From Myxococcales bacterium (GTDB lineage Bacteria; Myxococcota_A; Polyangia; Haliangiales; Haliangiaceae): DNA of 64,000 bases. Below are positions 25,701-34,154 of the stretch, one piece after another (the stretch's first letter is position 1; each line of letters begins with the position of its first letter). The DNA is taken from assembly GCA_016717005.1 (NCBI GenBank), contig JADJUF010000039.1, forward strand, positions 1,302,001 to 1,366,000. Direction: 5' to 3'. The translations under genes and the position numbers were made by a program. The notes beneath the pieces are model-generated. The model saw nothing but the letters and a program-made list of their open reading frames with translations, was not told where the DNA came from and did no database searches.

Positions 25701-26276
25701 ATGGTCTCGCCGCTCCACCGCCGCGCCACCTACGCCGACGTGCTGGCCGCGCCACGCCATCAGGTGGCGGAGATCATCGGCGGCGAACTACGGCTGACCC
25801 CGCGTCCGGCCGGGCCGCACGCGCTGGTGGCGTCGGTGCTCGGCGAGGAGCTCGGCCCACCGTTCCGTCGCGGACGCGGCGGCCCGGGTGGCTGGATCTT
25901 GCTCGACGAGCCCGAGCTCCACCTCGGCGCCGAGATCGTGGTGCCGGACCTGGCGGGCTGGCGGCGCGAACGGCTGCCGGCGGTCGGCGACGTCGCGTAC
26001 TTCGAGCTCGCGCCCGACTGGCTGTGCGAGGTGCTGTCGAGGTCGACCGAGAAGACCGACCGCGCCGAGAAGCTCGGCATCTACGCGGCGGCCGGGGTCG
26101 GCCACGCCTGGCTGGTCAACCCGATCGCGCGGACGCTCGAGGTGATGCGCCGCCAGGGCTCGCAGTGGCTCGCCGTGGCGGTCCACAAGGACGGTGATCG
26201 GGTCCGCGCCGAGCCGTTCGACGCGATCGAGCTCGACCTGGCCCTGCTGTGGGCCGACCTCGCGCCACTGCCGTAG
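25701..26276 (+). CDS. Uma2-family PD-(D/E)XK nuclease-like protein
   Basis: The 191-residue protein matches the DUF820/Uma2 family of restriction-endonuclease-fold proteins: EIIGGELRLTPRPAGPHALV at the N-terminus, VVPDLAGWRRERLP, WLCEVLSRSTEKTDRAEKL and YAAAGVGHAWLVNP. The D in VVPDL and the E in CEVLS fit the nuclease motif. These proteins are abundant in cyanobacteria and myxobacteria, and their role is unsettled. The ATG at 25701 begins the conserved region. Confidence 0.9.
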   Translation: MVSPLHRRATYADVLAAPRHQVAEIIGGELRLTPRPAGPHALVASVLGEELGPPFRRGRGGPGGWILLDEPELHLGAEIVVPDLAGWRRERLPAVGDVAYFELAPDWLCEVLSRSTEKTDRAEKLGIYAAAGVGHAWLVNPIARTLEVMRRQGSQWLAVAVHKDGDRVRAEPFDAIELDLALLWADLAPLP

Positions 26277-26344
26277 CCGCCCACGGCAAGCCCGCGGAAG
26301 GTCACCCTGGCCGCGCGCCGGCGCCCCCTGATACGCTCGGACGC

Positions 26345-27388
26345 ATGGGGGAATGGAAGCGCTGGACGCCACCAGTGGTGGCGGCCTTGGGTCTGCTCAT
26401 CGGCCTGCTCGTGGTCGACTGGGTCGTCACCGACGTCGGCCTCGGCTCGCTCCACCTCGGCCCGCGCTCGAGCCAGCTGTGCGCCGGGAGCCACTGCGTC
26501 GATGTCCGCAGCGGCGCGAGGACCTGGAACCTCATGTCGGGGATCGCGCTGGCGGTCGGGGTGCTGTCGGCGGTCGGGCTGATCATCGTCGCGGCGTTGC
26601 GGTTCCTCGGGACCGATCCGGGGCCGTTCGGCAGGGCGACCGCGTGGGCCTGCGCGGCGACGACCGTGTTCGCCCTGGTGGCCCTGGTGGCCGCGGCCCC
26701 CGACGCGATCGGCGACTACGCCGCCGGCGGCCCGTTGACGGTCATCGCCGCGACGTTCGGGATCAGCGTGCGCACGAGCCGCGACAGCGCGTCCGCGTTT
26801 GGGTCCGGACGCTCGGCCCGACCGGTCCGCTCGGTGGCGACCGTGGTCGCCTCCCACGGCGGCGCCGCGAGCGCGGTCACCAGCGTGCCCCCGCGCGCGA
26901 CCGCGGCCGCGTCGGCCAGCTCGGCAGGCGCGCCCACCGCGGCCCGGTCGCTGGTGGGCGCCGGGGTCTCGCACACCGGCGTGCGGTTCGTCGTCGTCGA
27001 TGGTGCCCTGACCGCGACCGGGCTCGCGCTGCGCTTCGAGCGCAGCGTCGAGCGCACGATCGTCTGGGCCGACCTCGTCGAGGCGGTCGCCCGCCGCCTG
27101 CCACCGGATCCCCCGCACGACAAGGCGACGTTCATCGACCTGGTCGTGGCCGATGGCGCGCCCGCGCGCCTGACCCCGGCGTCGCGGGTCGACTTCACCG
27201 CGCTGCCCGACGGCCAGGCCGCCAACACCCGCGAGAACTGGCGCCGGCTGGTGGCGCTCGCGCGCACGCACAACCCGGCGATCGCGATCGAGGCCGAGAG
27301 CGCCGACTTCTTCGCCGGCGGCCGCGACGCGCCGATGTTCACGGCGTGGAAGAAGTTCCTCGAGTGGGACCAGCGCTACGGCGCCTGA
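26345..27388 (+). CDS. Membrane protein of unknown function
   Basis: The 347-residue protein has about four transmembrane segments in its first half (VVAALGLLIGLLVVDWVV, LMSGIALAVGVLSAVGLIIV, AATTVFALVALVAAAP). An Ala/Ser-rich linker follows, then a soluble C-terminal domain of about 140 residues (GVRFVVVDGALTATGLALRF through FLEWDQRYGA). The C-terminal 13 bases overlap the convergent lipoprotein gene. No family is recognised. Confidence 0.7.
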   Translation: MGEWKRWTPPVVAALGLLIGLLVVDWVVTDVGLGSLHLGPRSSQLCAGSHCVDVRSGARTWNLMSGIALAVGVLSAVGLIIVAALRFLGTDPGPFGRATAWACAATTVFALVALVAAAPDAIGDYAAGGPLTVIAATFGISVRTSRDSASAFGSGRSARPVRSVATVVASHGGAASAVTSVPPRATAAASASSAGAPTAARSLVGAGVSHTGVRFVVVDGALTATGLALRFERSVERTIVWADLVEAVARRLPPDPPHDKATFIDLVVADGAPARLTPASRVDFTALPDGQAANTRENWRRLVALARTHNPAIAIEAESADFFAGGRDAPMFTAWKKFLEWDQRYGA

Positions 27389-27708
27389 ACGGCGGCGTCG
27401 ACGCCGACGCGCGCCGCCGCGGGACCATCGACGCCCGCGTCGACCGCGACCTCGACCTGATGCCGATCGAGCCGATCGAGGACGTCGGCCGGCATCGACC
27501 GGTCGCCACCGACGACGTGCCCCTCGGGCCGCCCGCCCTTCTGCTCGGCCTTGCGCGCGGCCCCTTGCGGGTCGGCGATGGTCGCCGCGGTGGCGACCGC
27601 GGTGGCGGCGGCCGCGACCACCGCCGGGTCCGGCCGCGGCGCGTTCCGGAGCGCCGGGCCGCCGCCGCACGCCGCCGCGACCGCGAGCACGCAGAAGATC
27701 CTCCGCAT
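27376..27708 (-). CDS. Small lipoprotein
   Basis: The 110-residue product has a lipoprotein signal (MRRIFCVLAVAAACGG) and a perfect AGGAGG ribosome site upstream. The mature part is Ala/Asp rich with no recognisable fold. It overlaps the 3' end of the convergent membrane protein gene. Confidence 0.55.
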   Translation of the reverse strand: MRRIFCVLAVAAACGGGPALRNAPRPDPAVVAAAATAVATAATIADPQGAARKAEQKGGRPEGHVVGGDRSMPADVLDRLDRHQVEVAVDAGVDGPAAARVGVDAAVQAP

Positions 27709-27836
27709 CGTCGGCCTCCTGGCCCGCGCCTGGACGGGCCTACCACCAGCGTAGCGCCGATCCAGCGTCGCGCGCTGCGGCGAGTCGTCACCGGCGACCG
27801 CGCGGCGGACCGGCGCGAACGGCGTACGATGGCGCG

Positions 27837-28919
27837 GTGACCGACGTCATCGAGCTCGCCGATCTTGAGCGGCTGGCGCGCGCGCGCCTGACCGACGTGG
27901 CCTGGGGCTACTACGCCAGCGGCGCCGACGACGAGCTGACGCTGGGCCGCAACGCCGCCGCGTACCGCGAGCTGGTGCTGCACTACCGGGTGCTGGTCGA
28001 CGTGGCGCAGCGGCGCCTGGCGACGACGGTGCTCGGCCAGCCGGTCGAGCTGCCGGTGCTGGTCGCGCCGACCGCGTTCCATCGCCTGGCCCACGCCGAC
28101 GGCGAGCTGGCCACCGCGCGCGGCGCCGGCGCCGCCGGCACGGTCATGATCCTCAGCACGCTGTCGAACACCCCGGTCGAGGACGTCGTCGCGGCCGCGG
28201 CCGGCCCGGTGTGGTTCCAGCTCTACGTCTACCGCGACCGCGGCCGGACCGAGGCGCTGGTCCGCCGGGTCGAGGCCGCCGGGTGCCAGGCGCTGGTGCT
28301 CACCGTCGACGCGCCGCTGCTGGGCCAGCGCGTGCGCGACGTCCGCAACCGCTTCAGCCTGCCGGCCGGGCTCGACCTGGCCAACGTCGATGGCGACGTC
28401 GTCGCCGCCCGGACCGGCGAGATCGCCGAGTCGGGCCTGGCCGCGTACTTCGCCGCGCTGCTCGATCCGTCGCTGTCGTGGCGCGACGTCGCGTGGCTAC
28501 GCGGCGTCACCCGCCTGCCGATCGTGATCAAGGGCGTGGTCCGGGCCGACGACGCCCGCCGCGCGGTCGACGCCGGCGTCGCCGCGGTGGTGGTGTCGAA
28601 CCACGGCGGCCGGCAGCTCGACACCTCGCCGGCCACGATCGAGGTGCTGCCGGCGGTGGCCGCGGCAGCGGCCGACGCGGTCGAGGTCTACGTCGACGGC
28701 GGCGTGCGCCGCGGGACCGACGTGGTCAAGGCGCTGGCCCGCGGCGCCCGCGCGGTGCTGATCGGCCGGCCGGTGCTGTGGGGCCTCGCCGTCGACGGCG
28801 CCGACGGCGTCGCCACCGCGCTGGCCATCCTGCGCCGCGAGCTCGACCTGGCCATGGCCCTGTGCGGGTGCCCCGACCTGGCCGGGATCACGCCCGACCT
28901 GCTCGACGGCGGGCGCTGA
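27837..28919 (+). CDS. FMN-dependent alpha-hydroxy-acid oxidase family enzyme
   Basis: The 360-residue TIM-barrel enzyme oxidises a 2-hydroxy acid such as lactate, glycolate or a longer one to the keto acid with FMN. Visible sites are PVLVAPTAFHRLAH, WFQLYVYRDR, LTVDAPLLGQR, PIVIKGVVRADDA and the active-site loop VSNHGGRQLD with its catalytic His and substrate-binding Arg. YVDGGVRRGTDVVKAL and ALIGRPVLWGL-type phosphate-binding strands follow. The GTG start at 27837 is used because the nearby ATG is out of frame. Without a flavocytochrome domain it is probably an oxidase or quinone-linked dehydrogenase. Confidence 0.9.
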   Translation: MTDVIELADLERLARARLTDVAWGYYASGADDELTLGRNAAAYRELVLHYRVLVDVAQRRLATTVLGQPVELPVLVAPTAFHRLAHADGELATARGAGAAGTVMILSTLSNTPVEDVVAAAAGPVWFQLYVYRDRGRTEALVRRVEAAGCQALVLTVDAPLLGQRVRDVRNRFSLPAGLDLANVDGDVVAARTGEIAESGLAAYFAALLDPSLSWRDVAWLRGVTRLPIVIKGVVRADDARRAVDAGVAAVVVSNHGGRQLDTSPATIEVLPAVAAAAADAVEVYVDGGVRRGTDVVKALARGARAVLIGRPVLWGLAVDGADGVATALAILRRELDLAMALCGCPDLAGITPDLLDGGR

Positions 28920-28930
28920 GCTTCGGCCCG

Positions 28931-29650
28931 CTAGCGCGCCTTGCCCAGCTCGACCGCGACCTTCGCGCCCCAGGCCAGGCCGGCGCGGGACGGCACCGCC
29001 TGGTACGCGAGGAGCTCGACGCCGGCCTTGGCGGCGGCCCGCAGCGCGGCGCCGTAGGCGGGGTCGATCTCGTCGGCCGGGCGCACGCGCGTGCAGCCGC
29101 CGCGCGCGACGACGAACAGCAGCGCGGTGCGGTAGCCCTGCTTGCGCAGCCCGCGCAACGCCGCGAGGTGGCGGACGCCGCGCTCGGTGACCGAGTCGGG
29201 GAAGATCGCCAGCCCGCCGCCGCCGCCGTCCATCGTGACGGTCTTGACCTCGACGAAGCAGCGCTCCTTGTTCCGGGCGCCCTTCATCAGCAGGAAGTCC
29301 AGGCGCGAGTCGCCGGCCGTGGCCTCGCGCCGGACCTTGCCGTAGCCGTCGAGCTCCGGGATCGCGTGCGCCTCGAGCGCGGCCGCGACCAGCGCGTTCG
29401 AGCGGGTCGGGTTGACGCTGATCAGCGCGCCGCCGACCTAGGCCAGCTCCCAGCCCCAGTCGAGCGTGCCGCCGGTCTTGCGCTGCACCCAGACCCGGCC
29501 GCCGACCTCCATGCACGTGCGCATCGAGCCGGGGTTGGGGCAGTGGGCGGTGACCACCGTGCGGCTGGCGGTCAGCTCGACGTCGGCGAAGAACCGCTGG
29601 TAGCGCGCCACCAGGCGGCCCTCGACCAGCGGCGGCGTGTAGGCGAGCAC
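28931..29650 (-). pseudogene. sfsA: SfsA homologue interrupted by one in-frame amber codon
   Basis: The N-terminal part (GTG at 29650; LAYTPPLVEGRLVARYQRFF, HCPNPGSMRTCM) reaches WELA and meets a TAG at 29438-29440. The same frame then goes on without shift (VGGALISVNPTRSNALVAAA, SRLDFLL, CFVEVKTVTM, FPDSVTERGVRHL) to a normal SfsA end at 28931. SfsA proteins are predicted DNA-binding nucleases linked to sugar-fermentation regulation. Restoring one codon (TAC or TAT for TAG would give Tyr) makes a full protein of about 239 residues. This is a point mutation, a sequencing error, or readthrough. Confidence 0.85.
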
Positions 29651-29703
29651 CGGCGCACCCTAACGCGAAACCTCGCCGGGGCCAGCGCTGGTACCATCGC
29701 GCC

Positions 29704-30885
29704 ATGCTCGCTCGCCGCTGCGTCACGCCCGCCCTGATCGCGCTGCTCGCCGCCTGCGACGGCGGCTCGTCGAGCCCCGGCGTCGACGCCGGCACCGCGA
29801 TCGACGCGGTCGACTGGTTCGACGGCGGCGGCACCGACATCGGCCCGGCCGGCAACCCCAGCGGGTCGTGCAGCGCCGGCGTGCCCGCCCGCGGCCAGGC
29901 CATCGACACGTCGTCGCCGACCACGGTCGTCGGCGCCGGCACCGCGGCCAGCTGCACGTTCGCCGCGCTCCAGGCCGCGGTCGCCGCCGGCGGCATCATC
30001 ACGTTCGCGTGCGGCCCCGACCTGGTCACGATCCCGGTGACCGCGACCTTGGCCCTGCCGCTCAACCGCGACACGACGATCGACGGCGGCCGCAGGATCG
30101 TCCTCGACGGCGGCGGCACGACCCAGCTGCTCCGCTTCGACAGCCCCAACTTCCGCGCGCTCGACACCGTCGTCCGGCTGCAGCACCTCGCGCTGGTCAA
30201 CGGCAAGGCCACGCCGACCGAGGCGATCCCGTCGCCGCGCCCGGCGCCGTGCTCCCAGGGCTACAACGACGGCGAGGGCGGCGCGCTGTACATGCGCGAC
30301 GGCAACCTCGACGTGATCGACTGCATCTTCCGCGGCAACCAGGCCGCGCCGCTCGGCCCCGACACCGGCGGCGGCGCGATCTACGTGGTCGGCAGCAAGA
30401 CCGGCGTGGTGATCGCCGGCAGCACGTTCGAGCGCAACAGCGCGTCCAACGCGGCCGCGGTCGGCGGCCTGTTCGCCGAGCTCGCGATCTACGACAGCCT
30501 GTTCGCCGACAACACCGCCGAAGGCCACGACGCCAACAACAACGACCCGGCGCAGTGCAGCTTCATGAACAACGGCCAGAACGAGATCGGCTCGGGCGGC
30601 AACGGCGGCGCCATCTACAGCGACGGCCAGTCGGTCGACGTGACCCTGTGCGGCGATCGGATCGTCGACAACGCCGCCGGCGACCGCGCGTTCGGCGGCG
30701 GCCTGTTCTTCACGTCGAACGACTTCGGCGGCGACCTGCGGATCATCGACACCGTCATGACGGGCAACACCGGCGGCCACTGGACCCAGGTCGCCACCGG
30801 CGCCACCACCAACGCCGGCACCGCGGTCGGCACCAACACCCACAGCCTGACGATCGTCAACTCGACGCTGCAGGGCGTGCCGTAG
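29704..30885 (+). CDS. Lipoprotein with right-handed parallel beta-helix
   Basis: The 393-residue product has a lipoprotein signal (PALIALLAACDGG) and an Asp/Gly-rich linker. It then has a beta-helix like polymorphic outer-membrane and pectate-lyase-type proteins: repeated rungs GGALYMRDGNLDVIDCIF, GGAIYVVGSKTGVVIAGSTF, GGAIYSDGQSVDVTLCG and GGGLFFTSNDFGGDLRIIDT. Such helices bind or cleave carbohydrates or act as adhesins. No catalytic site is evident. Confidence 0.8.
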   Translation: MLARRCVTPALIALLAACDGGSSSPGVDAGTAIDAVDWFDGGGTDIGPAGNPSGSCSAGVPARGQAIDTSSPTTVVGAGTAASCTFAALQAAVAAGGIITFACGPDLVTIPVTATLALPLNRDTTIDGGRRIVLDGGGTTQLLRFDSPNFRALDTVVRLQHLALVNGKATPTEAIPSPRPAPCSQGYNDGEGGALYMRDGNLDVIDCIFRGNQAAPLGPDTGGGAIYVVGSKTGVVIAGSTFERNSASNAAAVGGLFAELAIYDSLFADNTAEGHDANNNDPAQCSFMNNGQNEIGSGGNGGAIYSDGQSVDVTLCGDRIVDNAAGDRAFGGGLFFTSNDFGGDLRIIDTVMTGNTGGHWTQVATGATTNAGTAVGTNTHSLTIVNSTLQGVP

Positions 30886-30948
30886 CCCGGCACGGCGGGC
30901 TGTCCCGACGGGCCCGCGGGACCTCACGGCGTCCCGGCGCCCCGTGCG

Positions 30949-31197
30949 TCACCGCGTCAGCCTGGCGACCATGTCGGCCAGCGCGCCGAGCTTGGCCGGC
31001 GCCCCGCGCGTCACCGCGTCAGCCTGGCGACCATGTCGGCCAGCGCGCCGAGCTTGGCCGGCGCCCCGCGCGTCACCGCGTCAGCCTGGCGACCATGTCG
31101 GCCAGCGCGCCGAGCTTGGCCGGCGCCCCGCGCGTCACGTCTTCAGCTTGGCGAACATCGCCGCCAGCGTGCCGAGGCGCGGCGCCCGCGGCGGACG
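30949..31197 (-). repeat. 62-bp tandem copies of the S1-protein gene 3' end
   Basis: The minus-strand gene ends APARLGTLADMFAKLKK-stop at 31198. Downstream, copies end at stops at 31135, 31073, 31011 and 30949. The first reads APRLGTLAAMFAKLKT-stop, and the next ones APAKLGALADMVARLTR-stop. Spacing is 63, 62, 62 and 62 bp, so the copies cover all three frames. The copies furthest from the gene are nearly identical to one another. Confidence 0.93.
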
Positions 31198-32382
31198 CTA
31201 CTTCTTCAGCTTGGCGAACATGTCGGCCAGCGTGCCGAGCCTGGCTGGCGCCGGCGTGATCGAGGCCCGGGCCTCGGCCAGGTCGTTGGCCTCGGCGCGC
31301 GCGACCGCGGCCGCGATCGACAGCGACACCCGGTGCTTGTCGGCGTCGACGCCGAGGATGATCACCTCGATCTGCTGCCCGACCGAGACCACCTCCTTGG
31401 GGTGGTTGATCCGGCGGCCGGCGCCGAGCTCGCTGACGTGGACCAGGCCCTCGATCGTCGGCAGCACCTCGACGAACGCGCCGAACGGCTGCAGCCGCGT
31501 GACCGTGCCCTTGACGGTGCTGCCGACCACCAGCGACTGGACGACCTGGCCCCACGGATCGTCCATGAGCGCCTTGATCGACAGCGCGATGCGCGGGCGC
31601 TTGCCGTCGACCGCCTCCTCGATCGACTTGACCTGGACGTCGAGCTCCTGCTCGAGCTGGAGCACGTCCTCGGGCTTCTCGACCCGGCTGTGGCCGAGCT
31701 CGCTGACGTGGAGCATGCCCTCGATGCCGCCGAGGTCGACGAACGCGCCGAACGGCTTGAAGCCGGTGACCCGGCCGCGCAGGACCGCGCCCACGACCAG
31801 CCGGTCCTTGAGGTCGGCCGCCTTGCGCGCGTTCTCCTCCTCGAGCAGGGCCCGGCGCGACAGCACCAGGTTGCCGCGCTCGTACTGGGTGACGCGGAAC
31901 TCCAGGCGCTGGCCGACGAAGACGCTCTGGTCGGCGACGAACCGGGCGTCGACCTGCGACGCCGGGCAGAACCCGCGCACGCCGGCGACCTCGACCTCGA
32001 GGCCGCCCTTGATCGCGCCGGTGACCTTGCCCTCGACCGGGATGCCCAGCTCGTGCGCCTGGACCAGCTCGGCCTTGGCCTCGGACCCGCGCCCGAGCCG
32101 GACCCGCAGCACCAGCGCGCCGTTGCGCTCGCCGGCGACGCGGGCCTCGATCTTGTCGCCGATCTTGACCCGGACGGTGCCGTCGTCGGCCACGACCTGG
32201 TCGCGGTCGAGCACGCCCTCGGACTTGCCGCCGAGGTCGACGAACACCGCGTCCTTGCCGATCGACGTGATCACGCCCGTGACCATGTCGCCGGGCTTGG
32301 GGCGCTTGACCACGGCCGAGGCCTTGGTCTGGCCTTGCTCGGTCTGGGCGAACAGCGCGGCGAAGTCGTCGTCGTCGGTCAT
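31198..32382 (-). CDS. S1-domain RNA-binding protein (ribosomal protein S1-like)
   Basis: The 394-residue protein has four S1 OB-fold repeats at about 30-100, 110-180, 195-270 and 285-355. They are marked by GDMVTGVITSIGKDAVFVDL, VVGAVLRGRVTGFKPFGAFV with GGIEGMLHVSELG, and GSTVKGTVTRLQPFGAFVEV with IEGLVHVSELGAG. It is shorter than the six-repeat ribosomal S1 of E. coli and matches the shorter S1-like proteins found beside it in many bacteria. It binds RNA in translation or RNA turnover. Its extreme C-terminus is the template for the downstream repeats. Confidence 0.9.
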   Translation of the reverse strand: MTDDDDFAALFAQTEQGQTKASAVVKRPKPGDMVTGVITSIGKDAVFVDLGGKSEGVLDRDQVVADDGTVRVKIGDKIEARVAGERNGALVLRVRLGRGSEAKAELVQAHELGIPVEGKVTGAIKGGLEVEVAGVRGFCPASQVDARFVADQSVFVGQRLEFRVTQYERGNLVLSRRALLEEENARKAADLKDRLVVGAVLRGRVTGFKPFGAFVDLGGIEGMLHVSELGHSRVEKPEDVLQLEQELDVQVKSIEEAVDGKRPRIALSIKALMDDPWGQVVQSLVVGSTVKGTVTRLQPFGAFVEVLPTIEGLVHVSELGAGRRINHPKEVVSVGQQIEVIILGVDADKHRVSLSIAAAVARAEANDLAEARASITPAPARLGTLADMFAKLKK

Positions 32383-32477
32383 GGCCGGCGCATCCTCCCC
32401 GCGCCGACCGATGGTGTCAACGGTGGAAGCCGCGCACCGGGGTTGACAGCGCCCGCCCGATTAAGTGACCTACGCTC

Positions 32478-34154
32478 ATGGGACTGCCCGCGCTGGCCGC
32501 GGTGGTGGTGGCCGCGCTCGCGCTCGGCTATCGCTTCTATGGACGCTACGTCGCCGCGCAGTTCGCGCTCGACGACGCGACCGTCACGCCCGCCCACCGC
32601 AAGGCCGACGGCGTCGACTTCGTGCCGACCCGCCCGTTCTACCTGTTCGGCCAGCACTTCTCGGCCATCGCCGCGGCCGGGCCGATCGTCGGGCCGATCC
32701 TGGCGTGCCAGCAGTTCGGCTGGCTGCCGTGCCTGCTGTGGATCAGCTTCGGCGTGGTCTTCATCGGCGCGGTCCACGACGCCTCGGCCCTGGTCGCCTC
32801 GGTCCGCCACGACGCCAAGTCGATCGCCGAGGTGGTCAAGGTCCACCTGGGCCGGCGCGCGTGGCTGGCGATCCTGGCGTTCATCTGGCTGGCGCTGATC
32901 TACGTGATCGTCGCGTTCGTCGACATCACCGCCGGCACGTTCGTCACCGGCGACGCCGACACCGCCGGCCTGACCTTCCGCTTCAACCAGGGCGGCGCGG
33001 TGGCGCTGGCGAGCCTCCTGTACCTGGGCCTGGCGCTGGTCATGGGCACGATCGATCGGCTGTGGCACCCGCCGCTGTGGTTGCAGACGCTGATCTTCGT
33101 GCCGGCGACGCTGTTCGTCGTGTGGTTCGGCACCCAGCACTCGACGCTCTTGGTGCTCAGCTGGAAGACCTGGGTCGTGCTGCTGATGGCGTACTGCGCG
33201 GTCGCGTCGGTGACGCCGATGTGGCTCTTGATGCAGCCGCGCGGGTACCTGGGCGGGTTCGTGCTGTACGGCGCGCTCCTGGTCGGCGTGATCGGCATCT
33301 TCTTTGGCGGCTTCACCATCGAGCAGCCCAGCTACGTCCGCGGCTCGCTGTTCGGCGGCGCCGGCATGTTCCCGTTCCTGTTCGTCACGATCGCCTGCGG
33401 CGCGTGCTCGGGCTTCCACGGCCTGGTGTGCTCGGGCACGACCTCCAAGCAGATCGATCGCGAGAGCCACTGCCACCCGATCGGGTACGGCGCGATGCTG
33501 CTCGAGGCGTTCGTCGCGCTGATCGCGCTGGCCACGGTGATGATCGTCGCCGGCAAGCCGAGCGGCGGGCCCGGCGCGATCTACGCCCGCGGGCTGGGCC
33601 AGTTCATCGCGCTGATCATCGGCGACTCGCCCGAGCGCCTGACGATCGCGACCACGTTCGGCGCGATGGCGCTGTCGACCTTCATCTTCGACACGCTCGA
33701 CTCGGCGACGCGCCTGGGCCGGTACGTCCTGCAGGAGCTGTTCGGCGCCGAGGGCCTGCCGGCGGCGGTGCTCGCGACCCTGGCCACGTGCCTGGTGCCG
33801 CTCGGGTTCCTGATGTTCGGCAGCTCGGGCCGGTTCCGGATGTTCTGGGCCTTGTTCGGGACCTCGAACCAGCTCCTGGCCTCGCTGTCGCTGCTGGCGA
33901 TCTCGGTGTGGCTGTACCGCGGCGGCGGCAAGCACAAGGGCCGGATCCCGTGGTTCACGGCGGTGCCGATGGTGCTCGTGCTCGCGGTCACGGTCACGTC
34001 GCTGGTGCTGCAGGCCCGGGCCGTGGTCACGGCCGGCCTCGGCTCGACCGCGTGGATCAACGGCGCGGTGTCGGTGGTGCTCCTGGGCCTGGCCGCGACC
34101 CTGCTCGGCTACGGCGTCGCGGTCGTGCGCGGCCGCGCGGTGGAGGTCGGGTGA
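32478..34154 (+). CDS. cstA: CstA-family carbon starvation transporter
   Basis: The 558-residue inner-membrane protein has more than a dozen hydrophobic segments. It carries the family's signatures: YRFYGRYVAAQ, FGQHFSAIAAAGPIVGPILA, GAVHDASALVASVRH, CGACSGFHGLVCSGTTSKQI and FGTSNQLLASLSLL. CstA and BtsT-type proteins take up pyruvate or peptides under carbon limitation. Its stop overlaps the GTG of the histidine kinase gene by 4 bases, so transporter and sensor are made together. Confidence 0.92.
   Translation: MGLPALAAVVVAALALGYRFYGRYVAAQFALDDATVTPAHRKADGVDFVPTRPFYLFGQHFSAIAAAGPIVGPILACQQFGWLPCLLWISFGVVFIGAVHDASALVASVRHDAKSIAEVVKVHLGRRAWLAILAFIWLALIYVIVAFVDITAGTFVTGDADTAGLTFRFNQGGAVALASLLYLGLALVMGTIDRLWHPPLWLQTLIFVPATLFVVWFGTQHSTLLVLSWKTWVVLLMAYCAVASVTPMWLLMQPRGYLGGFVLYGALLVGVIGIFFGGFTIEQPSYVRGSLFGGAGMFPFLFVTIACGACSGFHGLVCSGTTSKQIDRESHCHPIGYGAMLLEAFVALIALATVMIVAGKPSGGPGAIYARGLGQFIALIIGDSPERLTIATTFGAMALSTFIFDTLDSATRLGRYVLQELFGAEGLPAAVLATLATCLVPLGFLMFGSSGRFRMFWALFGTSNQLLASLSLLAISVWLYRGGGKHKGRIPWFTAVPMVLVLAVTVTSLVLQARAVVTAGLGSTAWINGAVSVVLLGLAATLLGYGVAVVRGRAVEVG

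Noticed and set aside
28211..29737. Plus-strand frame of 508 codons across the oxidase and sfsA
   Set aside because: It is out of frame with the oxidase and antisense to sfsA, with low-complexity Arg/Ala/Gly content.
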